Notes: generated from the sequence alone by a model not told the origin. A stretch of 64,000 nucleotides of DNA from Diphasiastrum complanatum (GCA_029204225.1 CM055094.1:62324442-62388441); one strand, 5' to 3'; positions 35,900-48,615 are shown, numbered from the stretch's first letter. Program-made: numbers and translations.

Positions 35900-38800
35900 G
35901 TGAAATTCATGCACACCTGTTCACAATGACGAGGCAACACCAATGTGTCTGAAAAGTCCATGCTTAAAGTCTTGGTTGAATCGATAGCAAAAAATCCACT
36001 ACGATCTTTTTTACAGTTGCATTTGATCCTCTATAGTTGATTTTGAACCATTTTACGTCAAACAACAAATATTTACCATTTCACCAAAACACACCTCATA
36101 TATGGCTTGTATGGTTCCTACATACTCAAGCTCTCCAAAAATTGGACTTTGATCTCGAGCACTACTCCGACTTTCTTGATGGAAGGATGCCATCACACCA
36201 CAATCATAAGTTCGTCGTTTCATATCAATTGATTCAATGCGATGATGACGACCATATGCCCACATTGCAATATACTTTCGATACTGTCACATGTTGATTA
36301 TAATTAAAACAATAATCAATCATCGTACAAATTAAAATTGTTCACTTTAAAAAAATAGAGTTATAGACAAACCTTCCAATCACATCCTCTTGCAAATTCC
36401 CATTTTGTGTCAGATATGAATTGTCCCTTTGATCTTGCTTGTTGGAGTGTATCAATCATCTAGTCTATAGTGTATTGGTTGGGCAATGGCTCAAGATCAT
36501 GTGAAGGTGTAGCTTGACCTCTACGCCTATTGCGTCGGTATCAATTTCTAGTCAATACCTTTTTTTTTCTCTTCATATAATACCAACCAATTATCCATTA
36601 CTCCTAAAATATATAGCATGAAGGTTGAAATTTTTTCTCTCAAACTAGGTGTCATTTTTTTAAGACTACCCATACCTTGAGGTTTTTCACCTTTCACCTC
36701 ATTGATTTCCTCATCATGCCATAGTTGTGGAGCAGATGGATCTATTTGAAACAAAACTTCGATAACATAAAATAGAGATTCTTGCACTAACCATCCCTCT
36801 GACATGCTTCCCTCTGGCCTTGCCTTCTGACGCACAAAATCTTTCAACACTTTCATGAATCTCTCCAAGAAAAACATCCACCTACAGAAAATTTTAACAC
36901 ATCAATGAGAACATTATGTTATTTATAATTTGAAAGAATCACACTACATTTATTGAAACTACTAAAATCAAATTCAAGTGTATTATACCTTGAGTGCACA
37001 GGACCGGCAATACCAACTTCTTGGACCAAGTGCACAAGCAGATGCATCTGTATGTCTAGGATAGAAGTTGAAAAATCCCTCTCAAGCATACATACAACCT
37101 CCACCATATCTTCTTGCTTTGTTTGCATGTCTATCTCATGAATCTCTTTACCACACATCCATCTACATCATGTTTTTAGTATAACTAGATTTTAGTATGT
37201 TCATATTATTTTATCAAACTTGTATTAGAAAATAAACACGAAATTTCATAAGATATCGATGTAAACAAAAAAAATTAAGTACCTGACAACGGATGCTAAT
37301 TTGTAAATGGCATCACGAAGTTGATCAGTTAGACAGCCACGAATGCACATTGGAAATATGTACTCGACCATCTTCAACCAATCGTGAGATTTTAGACCAT
37401 GGAGTTTTCCTTCAGCTGTGAATGATGTTCGTAGTGAATGAGCAAAACCCGTTGGTGTTCTCATCTTGCAAATGACTGACCGTACGTACTTATACTCTTC
37501 TTTTGTAAGAATCCAAGGGGCTCTTGGAATATTATAGGTATTTCCATCAGTACATAATTTTGGCCAATACTCTTTTTTTGTTTTTGATTCTTGTAGATCA
37601 TGCCTGGCAAAAATACTGTCTTTGTCGCCCACCAAGTGTTTCCATATTGATTCACCCACATTTTTGAATATGTGCATAGGATCAAACAAGTGATTGATCA
37701 AAAGGTTATTCCAATATGGTAAACAATGAAGGATAGTCTTTTCATACCATTGATTGGATTAGTCTCGGATTCAATCCAAAAATTGTGCCAATCTGCCACG
37801 GACATTCTCTTTGGAGGCATTATTGTTTCTGATCTTCCTCCAAAGCCTCTTCTATGAGCATTTCTAAATGGATGATTTTCATCATGCAAGTACTTGCGAT
37901 GATTTTCTTACACAACTTTGTTTAAATGACGTGAGTGGCGAGCATCAATATTTGGTCCACAAATGAGACACGCGTGATAGCCAGAAGTTGTAAAACCTAA
38001 AAGAATCAAATCCAATTCGTGTTATAAATAGAATTCTTTTAGAGCATAAATATTGCATGCATAAAAAATCAACATACAAACATTACAAATGATTTCATTT
38101 TATAGTCACCTGAACAATCGCCCAATCCTGGATAGTCATGCATAGTCCACATTAACATCGCACGCAACAAAAATGTTTTGTCTTGAAGTGGACATGAGAT
38201 GTCATATGCTTGGACTCCTTTCCATAGTAGTTCTAGTTCCTCAATCAATGGTGCAAAGTAGATATCCATATTTTTTACTTTATGTTCTCCAAGAATTAGA
38301 AGTGCTAGCATGAGATGTCCTTTTTTGATGCTTAGCCAAGGTGGAATGTTATAGTTGACCAACACCACTGGCCAAGTAGACCACGTGCTTGACATTTTTC
38401 CAAAGGGGTTAATCCCATCTGTTGCAAGTCCAAATCATATATTTCTTGTTTCACTTGCGAAACATGGATATTCTTTGTCAATGTGTTTCCATGCAGGAGA
38501 GTCTGAGGGTACTCTCACGATCTCATCCGAAGAACGATGACTAGCATGCCAATTCACAAGTTCTGCAAGAGACTTGCAACGAAACAATCGTTGCAATCGT
38601 GGGATTATTGGAAAGTGTCGTAACACCTTGCATGGGATAGTGGTCCCTTGTAAGTCATCTCGATATCGAGGAGTATCGCATATAGGACAAGCTTTTAACC
38701 CTCGATACTCACCACAATATAAGATGCAATCTTTTGGACAAGCATGATGTAATGTATAGTCCATTCCCATTGCACTCAACATTTTTCGTGCCTCACCTCT

Positions 38801-39473
38801 TGCTCTAACATAGTGTTTCCTTCTGGGAGTAGTTTGCGCAATAACCTGTACATAATAAATTGAATTTTCATAATATAAAATAAAAGATCATTTAGCCAAC
38901 TAAAACATTTGACTTGAACAACACATCTATTAGATTCTTAAAAAAAAATCTCAATCTTATTTACCCAAATAAGGATGTAACACTTGTATCACTCCATTTA
39001 TATTTTGCTTGGAGGTTCAATATAAGCAACGAAGTGGCCAAACGAGATGTCTTTGCTCCAGGATATAATGGTGTGTTTGATTCTTCTCTCAATTTTTTTT
39101 CCTCGACACTAACAAATGATTCGCTATCATGTTCAGTGCGTTCTTCCATATCATGATGCTCATAGACGTTATTTATCAAATTGTTCATGATTTCAACTTC
39201 ATCTTGAATGCAAAAATCATTTTCAGCACTTGACTTTGATTCTGAAGAAGAAGAAGAGGAAGATCGAGGCTGATTTGCTTTGGCACGTTGTTGTTCATCT
39301 ATTTTCATCATGGCTCTCAATCCCATAGGCTCATGACGTGATAGTTGATTTATGTGCGGCCCATCGTATGGCAATCTTGTTTTGGATATGGAGTGACTGT
39401 TGTCATTGTCACTAGAGCTAGATGACAATTCATAGTCCTTCAAACATGGGAAACAAATTAACATATTTATCAA
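35900..39473 (-). pseudogene. CACTA TNP2-like transposase, multi-exon, with nonsense codons
   Basis: Would catalyse cut-and-paste movement of CACTA elements. In minus order: an acidic Ser-rich exon ending TPLYPGAKTS...KWSDTSVTSLFG (39473-38961); the Transposase_21 core with HACPKDCILYCGEYRGLKAC, RYRDDL, VLRHFPIIPRLQRLF, DGINPFG, PLIEELELLWKGVQAYD and PGLGDCSG (38850-38111); a CLICG...HPFRNAHRRGF exon (about 38000-37750); DPMHIFKNV (37701-37246), which runs into DUF4218 with GLKSHDWLKM; then HLLVHLVQEVGIAGPVHSR (37163-36990); then ARPEGSMSEGWL (36880 down); then an exon with YDCGVMASF. Breaks: TGA at 38435-38437 where the family has Arg (a CGA to TGA change) and TAA at 37918-37920. Introns look spliceable (for example donor CAG/GTGACT at about 38111). 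Confidence 0.85.
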
Positions 39474-39929
39474 TCAACATATAAGATTGTCATTCATGAA
39501 AATTAAAATCAAAATTAAGACATGCAAATCAAACACCATATCTTAAATTAAGGCATGCAATATGAAATATAAAAAAAACAATTAATTCACATTCAATATA
39601 ACTTGCTTTCACTAAATAGATAAAATGTATTTTGATATTCACAAGGTACATGGGAAAGATGCATAACTTCCACATCATGAGGTGTGTAGTGACTAGTGAC
39701 ATCATTATGATCATCAACAAGATCTTCATCTAATGCCAAAGATGATCCAAAATCGATATTTTTGACCTTGTTGATAAGATTGTCAATCGACGTGTTATAA
39801 GACATTGACATCAATGTATTATTCTGCAAGAGTGAAACATTACACAAGCATTAGTTTTATTTTTTTCAAAAAATTATAAATATGTGTATGATAAGAACAA
39901 TACTAAATTGTCAAAATGTACCTCCAAAT

Positions 39930-40066
39930 CCACATCGGGCTCCTCAATGTGCTTTCTAAACTTCCACAGATGTTACGCCACTATTCGTCTTTCTCGAATT
40001 TTCAATCCTTTGCACTGTTTGCACTCACAATATATCTTTTCATTGTATCTCTGTTGATACTAATTT
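39930..40066 (-). pseudogene. CACTA transposase-associated N-terminal exon
   Basis: The minus frame gives KIYCECKQCKGLKIRERRIV, then A, a stop and HLWKF. The C-x-C-x2-C ... HL pattern resembles the Transpos_assoc domain (CPC-x2-C...HL) that precedes tnp2. The TAA inside it shows the exon is dead. It lies in the expected position upstream of the acidic exon. Confidence 0.5.
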
Positions 40067-40639
40067 CATTTTACAATTACAAAAATGATTAGCTTAATGT
40101 TACAAGCTAATTTATATGTGTATAAATACAGTCCTAAGTTTTAAACAAATAATTATATAGTACCTGCGATTTAGGTTGAGGCTGGGCACCAGAACTTGAT
40201 GACGATGATGTTCCACTAAGTCTTTGCTCAAGCATTTGTGCTCTTTTCCGTGATTTCATTTTGTAATAATATTGCATCTTCTTTAACTTTTTGCTATCTT
40301 GTGGAGGCGTCGTGCTTTAAACAATCGTAGAAAAAAAACAAAAAAGTTATATTCAACACACAATACTGTAAATCCAAATGTTAAGTACATAATATCTACT
40401 ATACATTTAATAAATATACCTGTTTCAAGACATTTTCTCAGTAGAAACATATTCGCTAATGAACGATTAAATTTTATCTGCAATTTTTTAACAAGAATGT
40501 TAATGATATTGACAAAATTGATTTCTTTTGATCCAAAATTGAACAAGGTAGCTAGGAAAATGGGCCTTGACAATTTCTAGCTCAAGATTGATGAATAGTT
40601 TTCATTCAAATGGATCAAAATGCATGGTAATCTTAGGTA

Positions 40640-41400
40640 GGCTCTGATACCATGTTGAATTCACACGTGTGAATTGTCCACTGCATGTACTTGTGATCTC
40701 CTAAGGTGTGTAGATGCACCAAGATCAAGACTAGATTGAGATTCAAGATCTATATTTGATTCTATGGCAAAAACACACTACTACATGCATTCAATCACTT
40801 CCAACTCTCACTCACACGTGTGAGAAGTGTTCCAAAATTATTCTAAGTAAAAACAAGCTGCTCTCCTTGGGTAGAGAGAGAAAAACCATCATGAGCTCTC
40901 GGATAGAGAGAGAAAGCTAGAAATTCAATGACACTCAAAATCCACTCAATCTCAAAATCAATTAGATCCAAATGAGGAGTACAATGATACTAGTAGATCC
41001 ATGAGCTACCACTATGCTTAACTATGATTGGACCACACTTTGCCACCTCTTAATCCTATTGGACCATTGATCCATGCACCTCCTAATTCTATTGGACTAT
41101 ATTCAAGCACACCTCAAATTCCTATTGGACCAGACATGGTTCTACCTCTAAATCCTATCGGACCTCTTAAACTTCATCAAACAAAAGCATTACGCTTGTC
41201 TACACTCTAATTGGCACGAGTTTAGCCTCTTACTCTATTGTGGCTCAATAGTGGCATTACAAGTGGAAATGGATAATTTGCCATCTATGCCAAATTTGAC
41301 CCTATCAACATTCTACACCTAAATGCTTGACTATGAAATTCTATGAGACCCCTATATCAAACATTTTGATTTACTTTACAATTCTCCACACGTGGGAACA
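40640..41400 (-). mobile_element. copia primer-binding site plus partial LTR
   Basis: GGCTCTGATACCA at 40640-40652 is the complement of TGGTATCAGAGCC, the initiator-tRNA-Met primer-binding site used by plant copia elements. It directly abuts TGTTGAATTC..., the inner end of a 5' LTR that runs right. The LTR holds CACACGTGTG at 40662 and 40813 and a short repeat of CCTATTGGACC-like words (41030-41170). Its outer end is not clear. Only about 60 bases of internal sequence remain to the left. Confidence 0.65.
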
Positions 41401-41461
41401 TCCTCCACACATGTGAGATTCACTCACAAACTTCTATCATAGAAAATACCAAGCTAGATTT

Positions 41462-42716
41462 TTGCCAATTTCTCACAAAAATAAGAAGAACATAAAAGAC
41501 ATCGTCTTTAGAACCCTACAAGAAAACTCACTTCTCATAAAAGGTAAGAAAAGCCAATTCTTTCTAGAAAAGATACACTTTCTAGGACATATGATTTCAA
41601 AGGAAGGAATCAAAATGGACCCTTCAAAGATTAAAGCCATACAAGGCTAGCCTAAACCAAGAAATATTCATGAAGTTCGGTCTTTCCTAGGCTTATGTTC
41701 CTATTACAGAAAGTTTATTCGCCATTTTGCTCATATAGCCTCACCACTACATGAACTCACCCTAAGAAGAGAGTAAAATTTCATTGGTATAAGAAAGAGC
41801 AAAATGTCTGTGATAATCTGAAGCATGCACTTACCACTGGACTTGTTTTTATCATTCACGACCTTCATAAACCTTTTCTTTGTGGAAGTGGATGCAAGTT
41901 TAGACTGTATTGGGGCAGTCTTAAACCAAGAAGGACATGCTGTAGGCTTTGAAAGCAGGCGACTTCAAGGGGCAGAAGTACAGTATGACATTTATGAAAA
42001 AGAACTTTTGGCCATTATTCATGCCCTTAAGTTATGGAATTACCATCTACTAGGAAATGATTTCCTAGTTAAAACAGATCATCAAAGCCTTAGGTACTTT
42101 CTCACCCAGCAACTAATTCAAGAAAGACATCTAAAATGGGCTAACTACCTTAGCACGTTTCATTTTTAGCTACTTCATCACCCAGGAAAGGACAATAAGG
42201 TCGTCGATGCATTATCAAGAATCCCGAAGGCAACCATATTTCTCTAGCATATCATGAAGATTTCCTTCCTATGAAAAGTATGTATGCTAGTAATTCCGAA
42301 TTCCAGCATATCTTTGAAATACTTGAAAGAAATCAAAGTTATAAAGACTATGTTTTGAAAGAAGGATATTTATTCAAAGAAGATAAGCTATTTATTCCTA
42401 TAGCATTTAGAGCCAAGATCCTTCAAGAAACCCATAGTCCTCCCTATGCAGGACATAGAGGAATCTCTTCAACTTTGGAAGCTTTGAAAAGATTCTTTTA
42501 TTGGCCTACCATGCATCGAGACACAAGGCATTACATAAATGCATGCCTAGTCTGTCAACACAATAAAGATGAGCGAGGATTAAAAACTCCAGGGTTACTT
42601 CATCCCTTGCCTATTCTTGAAGCACCCTGGGAACATATTACCATGGACTTTATCTTTAGGTTCCCTAAAACCAAAAATGAAAATGAGATGATCTGTGTGC
42701 AGAGAAAATTTCATTA
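41462..42716 (+). pseudogene. Ty3/gypsy pol remnant: RT end, RNase H, integrase zinc domain
   Basis: In order: IHFLGHMISKEGIKMDPSKI (RT thumb, 41567-41640); EVRSFLGLCSYYRKFIRHFA after a stop; RNase H with FFVEVDASLDCIGAVLNQEG, YEKELLAI and VKTDHQSLRYFL (41870-42110); HHPGKDNKVVDALSRI after another stop; and an integrase zinc domain with H-x4-H-x~30-C-x2-C (YAGHRGIS, YWPTMHRDT, CLVCQHNK). It stops at WEHITMDFIFRFP, the start of the integrase core. At least two stops and frame breaks (about 41650, 41770, 42167, 42240). No LTR recognised. Confidence 0.85.
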
Positions 42717-42773
42717 AAATTCCCATAAAAAATAGTACATTGACTATCAGTAAACAAAGCTCTATAGCCTTGA

Positions 42774-43860
42774 TCAGTGGCTAATAGACAATAGGTTCTT
42801 TGTTAACTTGGGTACGTAAAGTACACCATCTAACTGTCTAGTGATGTCATCAGGGAACTGAAGTCGGACAGTGCCTTGGCCTTCAACTTTGTGGGAGCTT
42901 GAGTCGCTAAAGAAAATGTACTTTGAGCCCGTTGCTTTGAGAGTAGAAAAATGTTCTTGCATGGTTTCATGTGCTATGAAGCACCTGAATCAATGATACC
43001 ATTAACATGAATGTCTACTTGGTTGGTCTTGTACCATCATCACTTTATCATCCTCTTGAGAATTTTTGATAGAGTCAGAACCTCCGTCTTGGTGCTGTTG
43101 CATCTTCTTCCTCAATTCATTGTACTTGAGGATGCGACAATCCTTAATGTCGTGGTTTGATCTTTTGCAATATCTGCAAAAGAGTTTGGTCTTGGATGGT
43201 TGTTGCTGTCTGTGTTGTTGTTGTTGTTGTTGTTGTATTGAATCTGGCTGCTTTGCCTTTGTCTTCTTGTCCTTGAAGTACTTCTTCTTGGACTGCTATT
43301 TATTAGAGTAGAATGTCATTGACTTGGTACTCGTTGTTGATAAGCTCTTTCTCATGACTTCTTCCTGCAATAGACTTGCTGTCAACTTTTGAAGAGACAA
43401 CTCAAGAGTATTGCTTAAAAGCAATACTAGATTATCGTAGGAGGAAAAAAGACTGGCAAGAAGAGACATCGTTGTGTCTTCTTCTGAATGGGAGAATCTA
43501 TTGTAGCAAGTCGATTCAGCAACTATTTGAATTCATTCAGGTGATCGCTGACTGAAGTGCCTTCGCTCATTTTGAGTGTAAGTACCTTCTTCCTCAGAAA
43601 GAGGTGAGTCGATACATTTGAATTCTCGTAGATACTTGTTAGGATATCCACGCTTCTTTGGAGGTAGTACTATTTGATACGTGAGCAATTTGAGTCTCTT
43701 TCCGATTCAAGGATACAATGGAAAGTGCTTTGCCATCCTTAGCTTCCCATGTTGGGAGCGATTCAGGTTCTTCCGGTCTGGCTATTGAACCGTTTAGTCA
43801 GAGATAGCCATACATTTTTATTCTAAGGATGTTTGCGTAAGAGGAGTGAGAGTTAATTTC
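42774..43860 (-). pseudogene. Ty1/copia gag-protease remnant with poly-Gln
   Basis: Minus order: LELSLQKLTASLLQEEVMRK (gag, about 43340-43430), a CAA/CAG-type poly-Gln tract (43200-43240), the knuckle CRYCKRSNHDIKDC (about 43130-43175), and then LDGVLYVPKLTKNLLSISH (42780-42835), the stretch between protease and integrase. Small frameshifts separate these blocks. It is a different copia lineage from copia-1 and copia-2. Pol is missing; gypsy sequence of opposite strand abuts at about 42717. Confidence 0.75.
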
Positions 43861-43999
43861 ATTCAACAAGAATGCAAAGATGTAGAACAGCAACGAATCT
43901 GTATAATAATGTCATAAGACAACAATCAAATCACAATACAATTGCGTTGATGAGCGTGTGATCCTACTTATAGACTCAAATAAATCGCTAAAGTTTTGA

Positions 44000-44000
<1 letters not shown>

Positions 44001-44039
<39 letters not shown>
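44001..44039. repeat. (TA)n microsatellite
   Basis: 19 TA units. Confidence 0.95.
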
Positions 44040-44041
<2 letters not shown>

Positions 44042-44569
44042 ATAATCACTAACTCTAAGGAGTCAACTACTAGAAGACCCGTTTTGGTCATTTTATCTTT
44101 GTCTCATCATCTTACGTTATCATCCTTCAATCTCATTTACATATATACCAACTAGAAGATCTTGCATTATTCTAGCTTTACATTTACAAGATCGCTTAAC
44201 TGACTAATTAGAACAATTGTTATTGGAGCGTGAAGACATAGACAGTCTGTACTTGGAATCTTGTGTATTTCTGCAGAGTGTCGCATTTTTCATATTTTTC
44301 GCAAAGTAGTGTCACATTTCTAGAAGTGCTTGAAATGGCCTAAATACCGAAAAGATGACAGTGTCGGGTTCTGGCAACAATGTTGGATTTTTGCCTGTCA
44401 GAAATTGCGAAGAAAAATGCAGACTGTAGTGACAGTTAGTATAAAAATGCAAACTGTTGAAAAATAGATCATTTTCTGCAGGTTTCATTTGAGAGAGTAA
44501 AATTGAGAGAAGGAAGAATGGCTGTTGGGATGAGTAGGAGCTAGATTGAATTCCAACAATGTTGCCAAA

Positions 44570-44740
44570 GACAACTTGCCTTGCTTGATCCATATGATTG
44601 AGCCTTGATGGCTCCATCCTGATACTCATGGTTCTTCTTGGAGTCCTCGGGTCTTGAGCTTGTTTCTCCACTTGACTTGACTCCAGACCATCAATGAATT
44701 GAATAAGGTGTTGATCCAAAGGTGCTTCTTCAAGTTTACA
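44570..44740 (-). pseudogene. copia integrase-RT linker scrap
   Basis: The minus frame reads DPRTPRRTMSIRMEPSRLNH, which matches the RTPRTARRSTRARSEPLRLT linker of copia-1 (about 55490-55560). Surrounding sequence (44312-44944) has no other recognisable copia block. It is a small isolated relic. Confidence 0.5.
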
Positions 44741-45009
44741 AATCTTCCACTCTTGAAAGATCACATGTCCACCATTGAGAACTTGTTTGGTGGAAAACAT
44801 GCGGATTCTACAATATCTACTTGAAGAGCAAAACATTACCATTATTTCTATCATTGAAGTAGGATAATCTTTGGTCCTTACATTGGAATAATCATGCACA
44901 AAGCATGTGGACACAAAGATTCTAAAAAAAAAATGATGTTTCAACTTTTATGACTCTATTCAAACTATTACAAAAATAGTTATGTCTACTAATACTATCC
45001 AAAAAGTAC

Positions 45010-45666
45010 TCAAAAGTAGTAGACTCTCCAATGCTCTCCATCCTTGCAAGATGCACACGAATGGACAATTTGCATGCAATTTGATGACTCAGACTTTGTC
45101 ATTGAGGACCTCCTTGTAACTCTCATGCTTTGAGGCTGATCCTCAAGATCTTCCTCCTTTTGATGCTCCTCCTCAATGCTAGCAAGGTCACACTTTGCCA
45201 AGATCTCCACTTGAGTGACCTCCTCCTTTGCCAAGCTCACATTCTCAAAAGCAATATTAGCTTCCAATTTAAACAATCTTCCATGTTTGAATCCTTTTGT
45301 AATGCAAACATCATTCTTCAAAATGAAACAAACTCCATGCTTAAAGTGGACATCCAAACCACTTTCCCAAAGTTGACCAACACTTAGCATATTCTTGGTA
45401 ATTGATGGTACATAAAGGACATTTTCTAGATCCATACTTATTGAGGATTCTAGATACAAAGAGATGGTACCAACACCATCTATCCTACACTCTTCATCAT
45501 TTGTAGTAAAGACAAACTTTTTAGCATCATAGAATGAATGTAAGGTTGAGAAAAAGTCCTTTTCACAAGTCATGTGGGAGCTGTTTGCTAAATTTTCCCT
45601 ATGGTTCCTCTGACTACTAGCGCTTATTCTCTGATTTGCAGATTCCAGCCAGCCGTCAACTGACAA
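45010..45666 (-). pseudogene. copia protease-region fragment with internal deletion
   Basis: The 218-codon minus frame has SSHMTCEKDFFSTLHSFYDA, DLENVLYVPSITKNMLSVGQ and LDVHFKHGVC...FKHGRLFKLEANIA, the segment from the protease to the pre-integrase domain of copia-1. The usual DSGA of the protease is lost. It then jumps to EDLEDQPQSMRVTRRSSMTK, the linker after integrase. The whole pre-integrase zinc domain and integrase (about 400 residues) are deleted, yet the frame stays open. Confidence 0.75.
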
Positions 45667-45829
45667 GGTCTTCCTGCTTCTAACTTCTACGATTTGCAGT
45701 ATAGTGGTAATGGAATGGAGATGTACCTGTTTGTCAATTAGTACATCTATAACCTGATCTCGATCCTACTGATAATGGATGCTCAACTTCGATTCGGATT
45801 CCTACATTCTATAGTCTATTTTTCAATGT

Positions 45830-46739
45830 TTCTTGAGTTCTTACAAATTGTAGATTATTGCTACACTAATCTAAGTAAGAACAGAGAATGGATTTGGAAC
45901 TAATTCTATTGAAATCACCAGAATCAACAAAACTGAAACAACTAAGATCTGCAATCCTACAAAGTGCTTACTACAATGATCACTCAACAATTGTGTCAAT
46001 TTTTAGAGAAAAAGGACAAATATTGATTGTGCTATCAATCATTAAGAGTTATTGATTGCTTAATCCAAAGATCTATCAAGTTCTAGATGTTAGATCTTGA
46101 TCTAGATGCTTTACACTATGATCAAGCACATGGATGGGTGGCCTCACACGTGTGGAGGACAATACCTGTACGACCTGTTTACAGAGAGTAAACTACACTA
46201 ATTTACAAATGCATTTCATTCATCAAAACTCAAGACAAATGTGGAAATCTCAACAAAACTAGAATTTGCCAATGTCACATCAACTTGTTATTGATTTGGT
46301 TGATCTCTTTATAGATCAAGTACATCCACGAGCTGTGTAGTGTCCAGTAGGCCTTCACACGTGTGAAGAGTGCCTAGTCATTTAGATCCACCAATGGGAG
46401 TCATATGTGCTCATTTCTCAAAGTTGACTATTCTCTTTGGCTAGAAAACAAAAAGCCAGTCTTCCACATTTATAGGAATATTCCCTATAAAATAGGATCT
46501 AATGGAATCTTCCTATCTTATCTTCTAGAAGCTTATCCACACGTGTGAATGGTATCTTGACATGTGTGAGTAGTAACTCATTCACATGGAAGTCCAATCT
46601 ATTTACAAAAAGTTTCACCAATTTGATCATTTTCAAGATTCTACTCAAAGGTCAATTTCACACTAGTGTAGATCAAGCTAAAACCGATCTAACTCAATAA
46701 AAATGACTTATGTACATTCTTCCACACGTGAGAACAGAC
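45830..46739. mobile_element. diverged copia LTR-like sequence
   Basis: Contains three CACACGTGTG palindromes (46145, 46356, 46538) and a stretch, CACACGTGTGG...GTACGACCTG...GTTTACA...CATTTCATT, laid out like the copia-1 LTR (53346 onward). It lies between two copia coding fragments on the minus strand. Exact ends were not determined. Confidence 0.4.
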
Positions 46740-46990
46740 TCCACACAAATCTGGTCTAGTGATTGTCAAATAGATTAAGGAGCCTATTAGCTTCCTGAAG
46801 AGTATGATGTCCTCAAAGGATGCTTCATCACAATCATTAGTAACTTTACAAGTTTGCTCCATAGGGAGTTCAATCCCTTTACAATCTTTCATGCCAAACC
46901 TATCAAGAATGGAAGTAGCATACTTTGATTGACTTATAAAAGTAAAATCACTACCTCTAGTAACTTCTATTCTCTCATGCTCGTTCTCTA
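46740..46990 (-). pseudogene. copia RT C-terminal scrap
   Basis: The minus frame gives DFTFISQSKYATSILDRFGM, KDCKGIELPMEQ and LIGSLIYLTITRPDL, closely similar to the copia-1 region at 54500-54720. The frame degenerates after TRPDL. It is about 80 codons of a once larger pol gene. Confidence 0.8.
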
Positions 46991-47900
46991 TATGTACTCC
47001 ACTTATGCTTCAATACAATTACTGAGTTATCAAGAGATCACAGAGAGTGTTTGAATTTTTGAGTTCTCTCTTCTCTCTGCTTTCATAAGCCTTCTGTTTG
47101 CTGAGTACTTCTATTTCTGATAGTTGGTAAGCCTCACTTTGTCGGATGTGCTTGTGATTGAAACTCTAGCCAAACACTTTTTTAGCTTTGATATTGTCAT
47201 ATGAGAGCCACCGTAAATTCACTGCTAAGATTTTCTTAAAACTCATTGGTTATTTGATTGTCTATGTGATTGAATAATCAATTGTTTGGAACTTAATTAC
47301 GATGTTAACTTTTGGAATCACTATTACATTTCTGTGACATATATTCAGACTTACACATCCTAAAGCTTGCTCTGAGTTGTTGTAAATCAATACTCTGAAC
47401 TTTGTCTATGGATACTCATGTAGTTCAACATAGTAGTCAATCGTTCTTATGAATGAGCGCACTCTCTTGTTGAGGACAGATTGTCGGGCTACATTTGGAA
47501 TGCACTGAGACATTTGCATCTTTTTCTGCCTTGGGTTATCTGATGCAACAAACCTCGCTTGTCCTGACAAACTTTATTAGGATCACAGACTGATATATCC
47601 GGCTAGCCGATAAGTCGAATACACTAAACAATAATGCAACATGTTCGATAGGAAATTGTCGGCATCAAAATCCTTCACTTTTGTTTGTTTGAAATCACAT
47701 GTAACCGGTGATACTAGTCGCCGATACTCTTGAATGTCCATTGACAACCAGCTTTTAATCCGAGAACAATAAAATGAGTTAAATACATCTAAAATCACAA
47801 CATAAAGTAGTCTCTTTAGGGAACGACAATCTTTTATGCTACATATCCTTACATTTAAGATAAGTATAACACAACACTTATTTTGACTCTGACTGGGCTG
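46990..47900. other. unrecognised, possibly LTR-derived
   Basis: No domain was found in any frame. It lies between opposite-strand copia scraps and could be an LTR or leader of the plus-strand fragment that follows, but no LTR ends or primer-binding site were identified. Confidence 0.3.
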
Positions 47901-47917
47901 GTAATATGGACACAAGA

Positions 47918-48092
47918 AAATCCACATATGGTTTGAATGTGTCCAATGAACTCTTAAGAGAGATTGGAGCATGTGTCTCGTGCAAGGAGGCTTGGGATAC
48001 TTTGCAAGAAATTTACAAGTCTAAAAACACTTCTACACTCCTCTATCTTAGAAACAAAATCCGTCAAAGTTTTCAAAAGAGTGAACATAGTA
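47918..48092 (+). pseudogene. copia gag scrap
   Basis: The plus frame reads LNVSNELLREIGACVSCKEA then WDTLQEIYKSKNTSTLLYLR, the UBN2-type gag segment seen in copia-1 (MNVSNDLLREVSSCKSAKEA). It is on the opposite strand from the neighbouring copia pieces and ends in a minisatellite. Confidence 0.8.
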
Positions 48093-48615
48093 TCTTTTTT
48101 TGTTTTCTCTTGTAATGTGATTAATGCTCTCATCCCCTCCATTGGCTTAAATATAAAAGCTTACAATCCAAATAAGACTTATCTTTAACTGATACCAAAA
48201 AGCTTACAACCCAAACAAGTTGTTTCCCATCTAAAACTACTCATAAACATTATATCTTTCTTGTTTTGTTTTCTAATGTGATAGATGCGCTCACATCTCT
48301 TCCATTGGCATACACCAAGAAGCTTATAATCCAAATAAGATTCATTTTGTCCATCTATAACTACTCACGAAATAATTTCTTGAGAATATTTTCTTTTTTC
48401 ATATTGTGTTAGATGCTCCCATTTCCCTCCACCTATTATCCAAATAAGATTTCTTTTTGTCCATCTATATCTATTCATGAATATATATCTTTGTTGTTAT
48501 TTCTCATAATATGTTAGATGCTCCCATCCCCTACCTTGGCATAGATTAAAATGCTTACATTAGTCTAGATAAGATTTTTTTTTCCATCTATAACTACTCA
48601 TGAGAATAATATCTT
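48090..48615. repeat. four-copy diverged tandem repeat, unit about 105-160 bp
   Basis: Words ATGTGATAGATGCGCTC / GTTAGATGCTCCCATC, CCATTGGCAT, AAGCTTA, CCAAATAAGATT and CCATCTATAACTACTCATGA recur in order at about 48110, 48275, 48410 and 48515. Each copy starts with a TATCTTT-plus-T-rich stretch. The copies have diverged well and vary in length. It begins inside the gag scrap. Confidence 0.7.

Larger units (their letters stand above)
35600..40270 (-). mobile_element. CACTA (En/Spm-type) DNA transposon, decayed
   Basis: A tnp2-type transposase gene broken by introns and stops fills this interval on the minus strand. The C-terminal QVFF-x-PD-x-W-x-VV exon is at the left end (about 35600-35930) and Ser-rich N-terminal exons lie at the right. 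Terminal CACTA/TAGTG inverted repeats and a 3-bp target duplication were looked for and not found, so the true ends are unknown. Right of 40580 the sequence changes to copia LTR. Two smaller relatives lie at 50740-51185 and 52609-53167. Confidence 0.85.

Noticed and set aside
35600-40580. CACTA terminal inverted repeats
   Set aside because: No CACTA/TAGTG pair with matching flanks could be located by eye, so element ends are left approximate.
43066-43311. Plus-strand frame with a run of cysteines
   Set aside because: Reverse of the poly-Gln tract of the minus-strand copia gag remnant.
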